From the NCBI RefSeq assembly GCF_022559625.1, contig NZ_CP042288.1:1994155-2058154 (forward strand): 64,000 nt of DNA. The letters run 5' to 3'. Shown here in pieces: positions 46,002-54,067 of the stretch. Within the stretch, counting starts at the first letter, position 1. The number at the start of each line of letters is the position of its first letter. Under the pieces are notes generated by a model that saw only the letters and a program-made list of their open reading frames with translations, was not told the DNA's origin and did not search any database. This stretch comes from Aquisalinus flavus (GTDB lineage: Bacteria > Pseudomonadota > Alphaproteobacteria > Caulobacterales > Parvularculaceae). The position numbers were made by a program, and so were the translations under genes.

Positions 46002-47064
46002 CCTCGATCAGGCTTTCCATCGCCCGGAAGACCGGCTGGCGCGTCTCCGGTGCCTCGAAATTCAGGCAGTGCCGGGCCTCCTCGATATGCACCGGCATGC
46101 ATTGCGCGAGCCCGTCGCGGCACAGCGCCTGTGCGGGCGCGGTCTGAACGATCCGCTCATCGCCGACGGTGACGAGAACGACAGGCAGGTCGATCCGGGC
46201 GGTATAGGTCTTATCCGTCAGCAGGTCGCCTGACCGCATCGTTTCCAGCACCCATTTATTGGTCGGCCCGTTCGAGACGCGCGCCTCAGGGTGATGGGCG
46301 AACCAGGCATCCTTGGTATGGATCGTTGCGATATTGGTCCCGCACGGATTATCGAGGTTCAAATCAGGCTGCCATGGCGCCCAGTCTTGCTGGCCGGGGG
46401 CATAGGCCTCGCCTTTTCCCGCGGCGACGGTCACCGCCACCAGCGAGCGCGCCACAGCCGCCGGATAGGGCGCCGTGTTGATGCGCACCGCCGGGGCGAT
46501 CAGCACCAGCCCGTCGGCGGCCAGGTCCGGATGATCGCCGGCCGCGCGCAGGGCGACATGGCCGCCGAAACTCTCGCCATAGATCAGGAGCGGCGTCTCG
46601 ACACGCCCGGACAGGTAATCGACGAAGCCGGCAAGATCCCCGGCGTAGACGGCATAATCGGTGACATAGGGCTTTTCCGGATTGCTCAGCATACGGTCAG
46701 ACCCGCCCTGCCCGCGCAGGTCGAGCCCGGCGACGTCATAGCCCTGCACCATCAGCTCAGCGATGACCTGGCCATAGATGTCGAGCGTGCCGCCATAGCC
46801 CGGCACCACCAGCACGGTGCCGCGTGACGCCCCGTCACGTTGCGCCAGCCCCCAGCGCAGCCGCGTCCCGTCCGCCGCCTGCCATCGCGCATAGGTCCAG
46901 CCATCGGGCAGCGCCACGAGATTGTCGTCCAGATAGGCCGCGCTCGCGCGCATATAGGCGTCGTCGAGCACGCGCGGCTGATACGGCGCAGGCGTGCCGG
47001 CGCAACCGGCGAGCAGCAGGAGGATCAGGCCAGGAAGGGCGAGAAGGCCAGGGGTCTGTGTCAT
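45994..47064 (-). CDS. lipoprotein alpha/beta hydrolase (lysophospholipase-like)
   Basis: The 356-residue protein has a signal peptide ending in the lipobox 'LLAGCAG'. The alpha/beta hydrolase fold is marked by 'VLVVPGYGGTLDIYG', 'GLDLRGQGGSDRML', the nucleophile elbow 'LIYGESFGGHVALRA' (G-E-S-F-G) and a late 'EEARHCLNFE' with the probable catalytic His. This layout is that of monoglyceride lipase or lysophospholipase PldB-like enzymes. It should act at the periplasmic membrane face. No clear Shine-Dalgarno lies before the ATG. It overlaps the end of kdsD on the other strand by eight bases. Confidence 0.87.
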   Translation of the reverse strand: MTQTPGLLALPGLILLLLAGCAGTPAPYQPRVLDDAYMRASAAYLDDNLVALPDGWTYARWQAADGTRLRWGLAQRDGASRGTVLVVPGYGGTLDIYGQVIAELMVQGYDVAGLDLRGQGGSDRMLSNPEKPYVTDYAVYAGDLAGFVDYLSGRVETPLLIYGESFGGHVALRAAGDHPDLAADGLVLIAPAVRINTAPYPAAVARSLVAVTVAAGKGEAYAPGQQDWAPWQPDLNLDNPCGTNIATIHTKDAWFAHHPEARVSNGPTNKWVLETMRSGDLLTDKTYTARIDLPVVLVTVGDERIVQTAPAQALCRDGLAQCMPVHIEEARHCLNFEAPETRQPVFRAMESLIEVR

Positions 47065-47083
47065 GACCGCGAGAATAAAGAAA

Positions 47084-47108
47084 AGGCGGCTTCCGGAAAA
47101 GCCGCCTC
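47084..47108 (-). terminator. terminator after the FKBP lipoprotein gene
   Basis: On the minus strand a GGCGGCTT/AAGCCGCC hairpin with a short loop is followed by TTTTC. It lies about 27 bases past the FKBP stop codon. Confidence 0.78.
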
Positions 47109-47134
47109 TGCATCTGTCAGATACCGTTCGCCCC

Positions 47135-48184
47135 CTATTCGGAAGCCGGCTCGTCCGGCGTTGCCGGCGGCTCCTTCACGTCGATCAGCTCGACATCGAA
47201 GACCAGCACTTCATTCGGCCCGATGCGGCCATTGCCGTCCGGGCCATAGGCCAGCGCAGGCGGGATGAAGAAGCGATAGGTGTCGCCCTCGCTCATCAGC
47301 TGCAGCCCTTCGGTCCAGCCGGGAATGACCCGGTTCAGCGGAAACTCGATCGTCTCGCCGCGGTCATAGGAGGAATCGAACACCGTCCCGTCGAGCAGCG
47401 TACCGCGATAATGCACCTCGACGATATCCGTCGCGTCCGGCGTTGCCGTGCCATTGCCCTTTTCGACGACTTGATATTGCAGGCCGGACCCGGTCGCCAT
47501 CACGCCTTCTTCGGCGGCGTTTTCATCGAGAAAGGCCTGCGCCTCGGCCGCCTTTTCCGCGACCAGCGCGTCAAAGCGCTGCTGCAATTCGTCGACGGTC
47601 GTCACGTCCAGCAGCTCGACCTCGAAAACCACCGCCTCGTTCGGGCCGATCTCGCCATCGGGCGTGCCCGCTTCGCCGAAGGCCAGCGCCGGCGGGATCA
47701 CGATCTCCGCCCTGCCGCCTTGCTGCATGGTCTTCACGCCTTCGCGCAGGCCGGTCATGAACACGCCGAGGGATTCCATCACCGGCTCGTCGCGCTCGAG
47801 CGAGGAATCGAACACTTCGCCATCGGCGTGACGGGCGGTGTAGTGCATGGTCACGTAATCTTCCTCTGTCGGCGAGACGCCGTCGCCCTGGGTCAGGGTG
47901 CGTACCTGAACGCCCGATTCGGTCACCACCACGCCATCGCGTTCGGCATTCTCGGCGAGGAAGGCATTGGCCTCTTCCAGGCCGGCGGCCGCGGCGGCAC
48001 TGCGCTCGGCATCGGTCTGGTCGGCCCCGTTCTGCCTGTTCAGGGCGTCCGGGTTCGGCACCTCGGCCAGTTGCCCCTCGGCATCGGTCTCTGCAGTATC
48101 GGCAGCATCCTCTCCGGCATCGTTGCCGCAGGCGGCCAGCGCCACGGCACACACCCCGGCCAGTAACAGCTCTCTGAATGACAT
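47135..48184 (-). CDS. lipoprotein peptidyl-prolyl isomerase with two FKBP domains
   Basis: The 349-residue protein starts MSFRELLLAGVCAVALAACG with a lipobox. Domain 1 (~105-205: 'VTMHYTARHADGEVFDSSLE', 'IVIPPALAFGEAG') is followed by a helical connector. Domain 2 (~235-335: 'VEVHYRGTLLDGTVFDSSYD', 'VIPGWTEGLQLMSEGDTYRF', 'FIPPALAYG') carries the better-kept active site; domain 1 lacks the 'IPGW' Trp. Family members catalyse proline isomerisation and chaperone envelope proteins in the periplasm. The start at 48184 has AGAGGAGCG before it; the frame extends to 48253 without one. It may help fold the abundant lipoproteins and adhesins, which is inference. Confidence 0.9.
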   Translation of the reverse strand: MSFRELLLAGVCAVALAACGNDAGEDAADTAETDAEGQLAEVPNPDALNRQNGADQTDAERSAAAAAGLEEANAFLAENAERDGVVVTESGVQVRTLTQGDGVSPTEEDYVTMHYTARHADGEVFDSSLERDEPVMESLGVFMTGLREGVKTMQQGGRAEIVIPPALAFGEAGTPDGEIGPNEAVVFEVELLDVTTVDELQQRFDALVAEKAAEAQAFLDENAAEEGVMATGSGLQYQVVEKGNGTATPDATDIVEVHYRGTLLDGTVFDSSYDRGETIEFPLNRVIPGWTEGLQLMSEGDTYRFFIPPALAYGPDGNGRIGPNEVLVFDVELIDVKEPPATPDEPASE

Positions 48185-48556
48185 TAGGTTCGCTCCTCTC
48201 GGGAATTGAATATCGCTTGCGGCCCGCGTGATCCGCAGGCGCCCCCGCGGCACAATATGGGATATCTGCCGGCCCCGTCATCCGGCAAATTCTGAAACCT
48301 CTGTCATGAAGACAGGCCGGCACCGGGATTCGTTCCGGACCTGATCCGCCCGGCGGTAACCTTATGCTAACCATTGGGGAAAAATCGCGCCGGTCCGGGA
48401 TGCACGGGGTGCGTGAAAATCCGCATCCGAAACGATAGTCAAAAGCCTCGCCACAAGGTTAACAAGGCGCATCCTGTGCGCTACCATTAACCCCCTGTTA
48501 GCAAAAAAGCGATTCGTTCCGGCCAACTGCATATTGACGAAGCAGGCCCATACCAG
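48185..48556. other. non-coding gap upstream of nrdA
   Basis: The gap lies between two divergent genes, so it holds both promoters. No convincing gene is visible. The right end leads into the NrdR box described separately. Confidence 0.5.
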
Positions 48557-48572
48557 CACTATATGTTGTGTC
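48557..48572. promoter_or_regulatory. NrdR box in the ribonucleotide reductase promoter
   Basis: The 16-mer GCACTATATGTTGTGT matches the NrdR consensus (aCaCwAtATaTwGtGt) at nearly every position. TTGACG at 48534-48539, 18 bases before CACTAT (48558-48563), gives a likely promoter, so the box overlaps the -10. NrdR sites usually come in pairs; about 31 bases upstream 'AACTGCATATTGACGA' is only a degenerate partner. NrdR itself is not in the window. Confidence 0.75.
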
Positions 48573-48744
48573 AGCGAGGGCGCTGGCACCAATCTGGTGA
48601 TAGAGGCAAAAGCGGGCCGGCGGCGAGGAAAACCGTTCCCGGCGCTGGACAAGATTTGCCGATTGAACCCGGGTTCGCGGGCGGGACCAAGACCCTCGCC
48701 GCAACCCCCGGAAGAAACAACCGCGTGCAAGGGAAAGAGCAACA

Positions 48745-50676
48745 ATGTCGCCACTCGATACGATCAACGCCGCCGCCAAAATCGCTGAAACCGTCGCGAA
48801 AGCAAGCGAGCTGGCAGACCAGCAGGCGAAGAAATCCGGCGGCCGTCCTGCCACGCGCCCGACGCTGAAACTCGTGCGCGACGTCGTCGTCGACCATGCC
48901 CGCGACGCGCTGCTGACCGATTTCGGCAAGAAGACGATGGATGACCGCTACCTGCTCGAGGGCGAGTCCTATCAGGACATGTTCGCCCGCGTCGCCACGG
49001 CCTATGCCGACGATGCCGACCACGCCCAGCGCATCTATGACTATATCTCGAAACTCTGGTTCATGCCGGCGACCCCGGTCCTGTCCAATGGCGGCGCCGA
49101 TCGCGGCCTGCCGATCTCCTGCTTCCTCAACTCGGTCAATGATTCCCTCGACGGCATTGTCGGCACCTGGAACGAGAATGTCTGGCTCGCCTCCAATGGC
49201 GGCGGCATCGGCACCTATTGGGGCGGCGTGCGCTCCATCGGCGAGAAGGTGAAGGGCTCCGGCGCCACCTCCGGCATCATCCCCTTCATCCGCGTGATGG
49301 ATTCCCTCACCCTCGCCATCAGCCAGGGCTCGCTGCGCCGCGGCTCGGCCGCCTGCTATCTCGATGTCCACCACCCGGAAATCGAGGAGTTCCTGGAAAT
49401 CCGCAAACCCTCCGGCGACTTCAACCGCAAGTCCCTGAACCTGCATCACGGCATCAACATCACCGACGAGTTCATGATTGCCGTCGCCGAGGACGCGGAA
49501 TTCGGCCTGCGCTCGCCCAAGACGAACGAGGTCATCCGCACCATCAACGCCCGCAAGCTGTGGCAGAAGATCCTCGAGATCCGCCTGCAGACCGGCGAGC
49601 CCTATCTCGTCTTCTCCGACACGGTGAACCGCCAGATGCCCAAGCACCAGCGCGATCTCGGGCTGAAGGTCTCGACCTCGAACCTGTGCTCTGAGATCAT
49701 GCTGCATACCGGCAATGACCATCTCGGCAATGAGCGCACCGCCGTGTGCTGCCTGTCCTCGATCAATGCCGTCAAATATGACGAATGGAAGGACGAGCCG
49801 ATGTTCGTCGAGGACGTCATGCGCTTCCTCGACAATGTGCTCGAAGACTTCATCCAGCGCGCGCCGCCGGAAATGGCCAAGGCCGTCTATTCCGCCAAAC
49901 GCGAGCGCTCGGTCGGTCTCGGCATGATGGGCTTCCACACCTTCCTGCAGGAGCGCGGCATTCCGTTCGAAAGCGCCATGGCGAAATCCTGGAACACCCG
50001 CCTGTTCAAGCATATCCGCATGGGCGCCGACGCCGCCTCGGTCAAACTCGCCGAGGAGAAAGGCCCCTGCCTTGATGCCGAGGAACGCGGCATCAAGCAG
50101 CGCTTCAGCCACAAGCTGGCGATCGCGCCGACGGCCTCGATCTCGATCATCTGCGGCGGCACCAGCCCCTGCATCGAGCCGATCCCGGCAAACGTCTACA
50201 CCCACAAGACCCTGTCCGGCTCCTTCACCGTCAAGAATGATGCGCTCAAAGCCCTGCTCGCCGAAAAAGGTCTGGACACGGAAGAGACCTGGTCCTCCAT
50301 CCTCGAGAATGAAGGCTCGGTCCAGCATCTCGATTGCCTGAGCCAGGAAGAGAAGGACATCTACAAGACCGCCTTCGAGATCGACCAGCGCTGGGTCGTA
50401 GAGCTCGCCGCCGACCGCGCCCCCTATATCTGCCAGGGCCAGTCGGTCAACGTCTTCCTGCCCGGCGATATCGACAAATGGGACCTGCACATGCTGCACT
50501 GGACGGCATGGGAAAAAGGCGTGAAGAGCCTGTACTACTGCCGCTCCAAATCAGTCCAGCGCGCCGGCTATGCCGGCTCGGCCAACAAGCCCGAAATCGA
50601 CGCCAGCATCGAGGCGAACCTGAAAGCCGCAGCGGCGAACAAGACGGACTATGAGGAGTGTCTGGCTTGTCAGTAG
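48745..50676 (+). CDS. nrdA: ribonucleoside-diphosphate reductase, large (alpha) subunit without ATP cone
   Basis: The alpha subunit reduces ribonucleotides to deoxyribonucleotides. The 643-residue protein shows 'TPVLSNGGADRGLPISCFLN' (active-site Cys about 127), 'ASNGGGIGTYWGGVRSIG', 'TSNLCSEI' (radical Cys about 315), 'LAIAPTASISIICGGTSPCIEP', 'LYYCRSKSVQRAGYAG' and the C-terminal redox pair 'ECLACQ' (some motifs given in part). An N-terminal ATP cone is missing: the first ~50 residues are a short helical, Ala/Lys-rich segment, so overall-activity control by dATP may be absent. No small-subunit gene follows directly, as a terminator lies 20 bases after the stop. Confidence 0.93.
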   Translation: MSPLDTINAAAKIAETVAKASELADQQAKKSGGRPATRPTLKLVRDVVVDHARDALLTDFGKKTMDDRYLLEGESYQDMFARVATAYADDADHAQRIYDYISKLWFMPATPVLSNGGADRGLPISCFLNSVNDSLDGIVGTWNENVWLASNGGGIGTYWGGVRSIGEKVKGSGATSGIIPFIRVMDSLTLAISQGSLRRGSAACYLDVHHPEIEEFLEIRKPSGDFNRKSLNLHHGINITDEFMIAVAEDAEFGLRSPKTNEVIRTINARKLWQKILEIRLQTGEPYLVFSDTVNRQMPKHQRDLGLKVSTSNLCSEIMLHTGNDHLGNERTAVCCLSSINAVKYDEWKDEPMFVEDVMRFLDNVLEDFIQRAPPEMAKAVYSAKRERSVGLGMMGFHTFLQERGIPFESAMAKSWNTRLFKHIRMGADAASVKLAEEKGPCLDAEERGIKQRFSHKLAIAPTASISIICGGTSPCIEPIPANVYTHKTLSGSFTVKNDALKALLAEKGLDTEETWSSILENEGSVQHLDCLSQEEKDIYKTAFEIDQRWVVELAADRAPYICQGQSVNVFLPGDIDKWDLHMLHWTAWEKGVKSLYYCRSKSVQRAGYAGSANKPEIDASIEANLKAAAANKTDYEECLACQ

Positions 50677-50696
50677 GTGGGTGCAAGTTTAGTCCA

Positions 50697-50726
50697 CAAA
50701 AAAGGCTCCTCACGGAGCCTTTTTTG
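50697..50726 (+). terminator. terminator after nrdA
   Basis: AAAAAAGGCTCC and GGAGCCTTTTTT arms form a perfect hairpin with a four-base loop and T-run, symmetric enough to work in both directions. Confidence 0.9.
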
Positions 50727-50837
50727 TGGAAACCTTAGATTGGTAGAAGATCAGATTCTGATCTTCTCCTTTCGGATGTACTTTTTTCAATCTCACTTTT
50801 AAGCTTCAGCGGCGTAGCGGCGTAGCAACTGTGTTGT
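50727..50837. other. short gap between nrdA terminator and transposase remnant
   Basis: No gene is visible. A short direct repeat 'ggcgtagc' near 50810-50825 is the only feature I noticed. Confidence 0.4.
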
Positions 50838-51028
50838 TCACGCTGTTTCGGGCCTGTATTCCCGTCCTTCTCGGGCCATGGCGTTGATCTGGACGAGGAG
50901 TTTTCTGGCCAGGGCGGTGATGGCCGCCTTGACCGGTTTGCCTGCGGCCTCGAGCTTGTGCCGGGCGGCTTTCATCTCGTCATTGAAGCGGCTGGCGATG
51001 AAGGCGGCACCCGCTTCGCGGCGCGCCT
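50838..51028 (-). pseudogene. 3' remnant of an IS110-family transposase
   Basis: Read on the minus strand, about 63 codons end at a stop (50838-50840) and give a C-terminus with 'FIASRFNDEMKAARHKLEAA', 'GKPVKAAITALARKLLVQIN' and 'AMAREGREYRPETA'. The G-K-P-x-K-x-A ... R-K-L-L-x-x-x-N-A block is the conserved end of IS116/IS110/IS902 transposases. The frame runs straight into the 3' end of the SGNH gene at 51029, where the transposase similarity stops, so the N-terminal catalytic part has been lost. IS110 elements leave no terminal repeats to define an edge. It is evidence of past insertion and deletion here. Confidence 0.75.
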
Positions 51029-51775
51029 TCAGCGCCGCTCGGCCGCTCCGATCGCCGCGGCGATCCGGCCGCCAATCTCGCGGGACGAACGGACCGACGG
51101 GTGAATGCCGTCCGGGTCATAATCGCTGGAGTTGGAGGGGGAGACCACATCCGCCATGGCGACGAACAGGACGTCAGGATCGTGCCTGGCCATGCTTTTG
51201 ATGCGTTGTGTCAAGGTCGAGAGCGTTTTACCACAATAGCCGTCGCTGGCTTCGGAAGACGGCAAGTCGTAATATCCCATTGCGACAACCCTTGCGCCAG
51301 TCGACCGGATACGCCTGACCAGTTCGGGAATCTCTCCTCGTCGGCCGTCCTCGCTGACCAGTTCGTCCAGAACCGCCGCGCATCCGCGCGCGCCACCCTC
51401 ATCGCCGAGATCGTTTGCGCCACCTTCGACAACAACCCACTGCCAGTCGCGGTCGCGATACTGGGCGCGGATGTCGAGCCCCTCGACGGCCATTGCAGGA
51501 TCGGGATGACTGATTGCGGCGCCCGGGACGGCCAGATTGACCACGGGTTCTCCAAGGCTCTCGCTGATTCCGTCAGCAACTGAAGCCCCGCTGTCAGAAT
51601 TCCACCACATAACCGAGTCGCCGATTACGAGAATGCGGGCCTCGGGCTTGGCCGAGAGTTCGTACTCCGCGCGCTCCTCGAACCCGGCGCAGGCAGAAAG
51701 TGCAAGCACAGCAAGGCACCAGACTATTATTCCGAGAGAATTCGACCGGAAGACGTTCATTGTGAAGACGTTCAT
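51029..51775 (-). CDS. SGNH/GDSL hydrolase lipoprotein
   Basis: The 248-residue protein has a lipoprotein signal ending 'LALSACAG'. SGNH blocks are visible: 'ILVIGDSVMWWNSDSG' (block I GDS, catalytic Ser), 'VNLAVPGAAI' (block II Gly), 'VVVEGGANDLG' (block III GxND) and 'DPDGIHPSVRSSREI' (block V DxxH). It is probably an esterase or deacylase anchored in the envelope. A 15-bp tandem repeat at its 5' end duplicates the start, so translation could begin at 51775 or 51760. Its 3' end abuts the transposase remnant directly, so the last residues may have been reshaped by that event. Confidence 0.85.
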   Translation of the reverse strand: MNVFTMNVFRSNSLGIIVWCLAVLALSACAGFEERAEYELSAKPEARILVIGDSVMWWNSDSGASVADGISESLGEPVVNLAVPGAAISHPDPAMAVEGLDIRAQYRDRDWQWVVVEGGANDLGDEGGARGCAAVLDELVSEDGRRGEIPELVRRIRSTGARVVAMGYYDLPSSEASDGYCGKTLSTLTQRIKSMARHDPDVLFVAMADVVSPSNSSDYDPDGIHPSVRSSREIGGRIAAAIGAAERR

Positions 51776-51778
51776 TGT
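51749..51778 (-). repeat. 15-bp perfect tandem repeat spanning the SGNH gene start
   Basis: GAAGACGTTCATTGT occurs twice in a row (51749-51763 and 51764-51778). It duplicates the start codon and the residues that follow, giving MNVFTMNVF. The unit keeps the frame. Confidence 0.9.
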
Positions 51779-51831
51779 GCCGCGTCCAATTGAGGTTGCT
51801 TGATGTTACACAGCCTATCGGGTTTGGGAAG

Positions 51832-53052
51832 CTATTGGTTTGCTTGCTGCCACTCGACATAATTCATATGGGCATTCACGATGAAATCGTGGAGCCGACG
51901 CAGGCCGTCTTCGTACATGTGATTGCCGATCGAATTGGCATCCCAGAGATCAAAAGTTGCCAGGGAAATTCGCTGGCCCTGACCGCTGCCGGAAACGTCA
52001 TGGATATTGACGAGAAGCTGAAGGCCACAACCGGATCGCACCGGCAACCGGGTCGGTATATTCTGATAGGAGCCGCGGGCCGTGAAAATCGTCGGCTCGC
52101 TCCCCACCATCAGGCATCGCTCGGCCATGGCTCCCGACAGGGGGCTACCGTCAACGTCAAAGGACCAGCCGATCTGCCGATCATTGTCGAGGGATGGTTC
52201 ACCATAGTGTTCAGCAAGGTCAGCGCGGAAATCGTTCAGTGTCGGTTCGTTGTCCGGCGCTGGACTATACTCCCGGTGTATACCAAAAGCTGTTCCCGGT
52301 TTGAAACCATAAAGAACGCCTGAGACCATGTGGCGATTGGTGGCCGAGTCATCGGTCGTTTCGACATAATATGAATTGATGCCGTTCACCTCAAACTGAA
52401 TCATACCCTTTTCAGATGACGACTCATATTCCTCCTTCAACTGATCAAAAAGCGTCTGGAGCGAAACATCATACTCAAGCCCGGACACTTCTATGGTCCG
52501 GTCCGGATACCGGGTCGGCTGAACTTCCGGTCCCCTGACCTTTACCAGCGTTGTTTCCACGTTCCGGTTGTTCAGTGTATAGCTCGCCCGCATGCGTTCC
52601 GGCCCGGCACCGGCAAGGCGAAGGTCCGTGATCTCACCGCAGGGAACAATGACTTCCGCCTGCTCTGCTGTGGCAGCTGGAAGCAGAAAGGACGGACACC
52701 CACCAATACCGAGAATACGGGCAAGATCCTCAGTTGATTCTCTGCCCGGATGAAACCACATTCCAACCGGCGAGACGACGAGATGGGGTATTCGGCTCGA
52801 GGTTGCACCCGAGCGCTCTCGATAGGTGTCCAATCTTTCAGCCACCCATAGCCCTTCTTCAACCCCCTGAGCGCTGAGGGGTTTACCCACGGCGTCGGAA
52901 AGTTCTTGCCGAATGGCTTCCGTGCGCCCGGTCAGGGCTTTGACCCGTTCAATCGGATCAACAAAGTCCTTGTTCTTGTTCGCGCTGGAATCACTGCCGC
53001 CGCAGGCAGCGAGCGCAATCGCCAAACCGGAAAGAATAAGGATCAGTCGCAT
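51832..53052 (-). CDS. hypothetical lipoprotein, family not recognised
   Basis: The ~406-residue protein starts MRLILILSGLAIALAACGGS with a clear lipobox. GGAGACTTTA before the ATG at 53052 favours this start over 53064. The mature part is mixed alpha/beta without a known motif; visible segments are 'VVSPVGMWFHPGRES', 'IPCGEITDLRLAGAG'-like 'VPCGEITDLRLAGAGPERM' and 'NIHDVSGSGQGQRISLATFD'. Cysteines at 'GGCPSFLL' and 'VPCGEI' might pair. Codon use and base composition look less GC-rich than the core genes around it, consistent with acquired DNA. It lies 56 bases upstream of the SGNH gene on the same strand; they may be co-transcribed. No function is proposed. Confidence 0.75.
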   Translation of the reverse strand: MRLILILSGLAIALAACGGSDSSANKNKDFVDPIERVKALTGRTEAIRQELSDAVGKPLSAQGVEEGLWVAERLDTYRERSGATSSRIPHLVVSPVGMWFHPGRESTEDLARILGIGGCPSFLLPAATAEQAEVIVPCGEITDLRLAGAGPERMRASYTLNNRNVETTLVKVRGPEVQPTRYPDRTIEVSGLEYDVSLQTLFDQLKEEYESSSEKGMIQFEVNGINSYYVETTDDSATNRHMVSGVLYGFKPGTAFGIHREYSPAPDNEPTLNDFRADLAEHYGEPSLDNDRQIGWSFDVDGSPLSGAMAERCLMVGSEPTIFTARGSYQNIPTRLPVRSGCGLQLLVNIHDVSGSGQGQRISLATFDLWDANSIGNHMYEDGLRRLHDFIVNAHMNYVEWQQANQ

Positions 53053-53389
53053 TAAAGTCTCCATGGGTCAGGTCACGGGCATGCAGAGTGTTCGCGAAAG
53101 TCTTCGCCGAGTATAGCCCCGGCCTGTGACCGTTTTTCGGCATCTTCGGTGGAAGGGGTAGATTGACTGCACTTTTAAACGGAATAACTTCCCAACGCGC
53201 ATAAGGATAGACTGCTTGCCCGTCGGGGGCAATTGCAGCCGGACAGTCGCGGTTGCGTTTCAAGCCGGTTGCACCCTGACGGATGCCCCGGGATGACTGG
53301 CTGCTGAATTCTGGAAACTGTAAACTAAAAACCACTCACCAAAATCTTTTCCCCGCCCCGCGCACCACCCCCATACTCCCTTCCACGCG
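53053..53389. other. start of a 1-kb non-coding region
   Basis: This stretch should contain the promoter of the lipoprotein gene at 51832-53052. No open frame has coding character or a ribosome-binding site. Confidence 0.5.
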
Positions 53390-53570
53390 CCGGTGAGGAT
53401 CGGCGCCGAGGGGATGGCTCCTGCCGGTGACCTGCCGGCGGCCCGTCCCATCAGGTTTCGGAAGGCCGAAGTCCCGTTCGCGGGACTGGTGAGGGTGTGC
53501 ACAGCTTTGCATCGTCCTTTCGAACGGCGTCCCGCAGTAGCCTGCGGGCGGGAGAGCTATGCAATATGGC
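53390..53570. other. hairpin-dense segment, candidate structured RNA or repeat element
   Basis: Several perfect stems lie close together: TTCGG-AAGG-CCGAA (53457-53470) stacked directly on GTCCCG-TTCG-CGGGAC (53471-53486), then CCCGCA...TGCGGG within 53531-53548, and CTGCCGG repeats near 53420-53440. The short frames across it have no ribosome-binding site and look non-coding. The strand is not clear. I do not recognise an Rfam family. Confidence 0.4.
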
Positions 53571-53705
53571 CCCGCATCGATCGCCGCCGTGTGTAGCGAG
53601 AGCTATGCCAATACTATTACTACAAATGAGGCGATGGCCGCTGCACACGGACCCCCTCGATTTCATATTCACACCGCAGCGAAATCTGACGGTGCTTTCA
53701 GTGCT

Positions 53706-53852
53706 GCCTCTCTTGTCTTCCCGGGGGATGCGCAGCATCAACCCGGGATCCATTTTCCAGAGGCCTTGCCGCTGCTCTCTCAAGCCAGCCTCACCGCCTC
53801 TGGAAAATGGGTCCCGGCTCGCGCTTCGCTTGGCCGGGAGGACAAGAGGGAT
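53706..53852. repeat. nested long palindrome, REP-like
   Basis: The outer arms CTCTTGTCTTCCCGG (53710-53724) and CCGGGAGGACAAGAG (53834-53848) pair with one G-T wobble. The inner arms at 53745-53763 and 53797-53815 (GGGATCCATTTTCCAGAGG and its complement) also pair over 19 bases with one G-T wobble. The mismatches keep pairing in RNA. The 'tggGTCCCGGctc ... GCCGGGA' style recalls dispersed palindromes common in alphaproteobacteria. Confidence 0.6.
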
Positions 53853-53912
53853 AGTGCGGGAAGAAAATCGGCCGCGTGTCGTGCTGAGGTTTCGCTACTT
53901 TAGCTCGCCAAG

Positions 53913-53943
53913 GCCTTTTAAGGCCCTCTTGGCCTTAAAAGGC
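53913..53943. repeat. 13-bp perfect hairpin
   Basis: GCCTTTTAAGGCC (53913-53925) and GGCCTTAAAAGGC (53931-53943) flank five bases. It could terminate transcripts or form part of the larger palindrome cluster. Confidence 0.7.
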
Positions 53944-53962
53944 ATGGCTGCCAATTGTCGTG

Positions 53963-54041
53963 CCGTGTTCTGGCTGTCAAGGAGCGCAGCCCGCCGGAGG
54001 CGGCGCGGTCTTCGACCGCGTCCTTGACAGCCAGAACACGG
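53963..54041. repeat. 21-bp perfect long stem with two inner hairpins
   Basis: The outer arms (53963-53983 and 54021-54041) are perfect reverse complements; each carries the core TTCTGGCTGTCAAGGA or its complement. Inside are CCGCC-GGA-GGCGG (53991-54003) and CGCGGTC-TTC-GACCGCG (54004-54020), giving a cruciform or three-way RNA junction. It ends 27 bases before the kelch gene stop. Confidence 0.85.
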
Positions 54042-54067
54042 TGCGGCACCCACCGCTAACGAAAACA

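Noticed and set aside
53260..53783. Two short minus-strand frames and overlapping plus-strand frames in the palindrome region.
   Set aside because: They run through perfect hairpins and have no ribosome-binding site or codon character; called non-coding.
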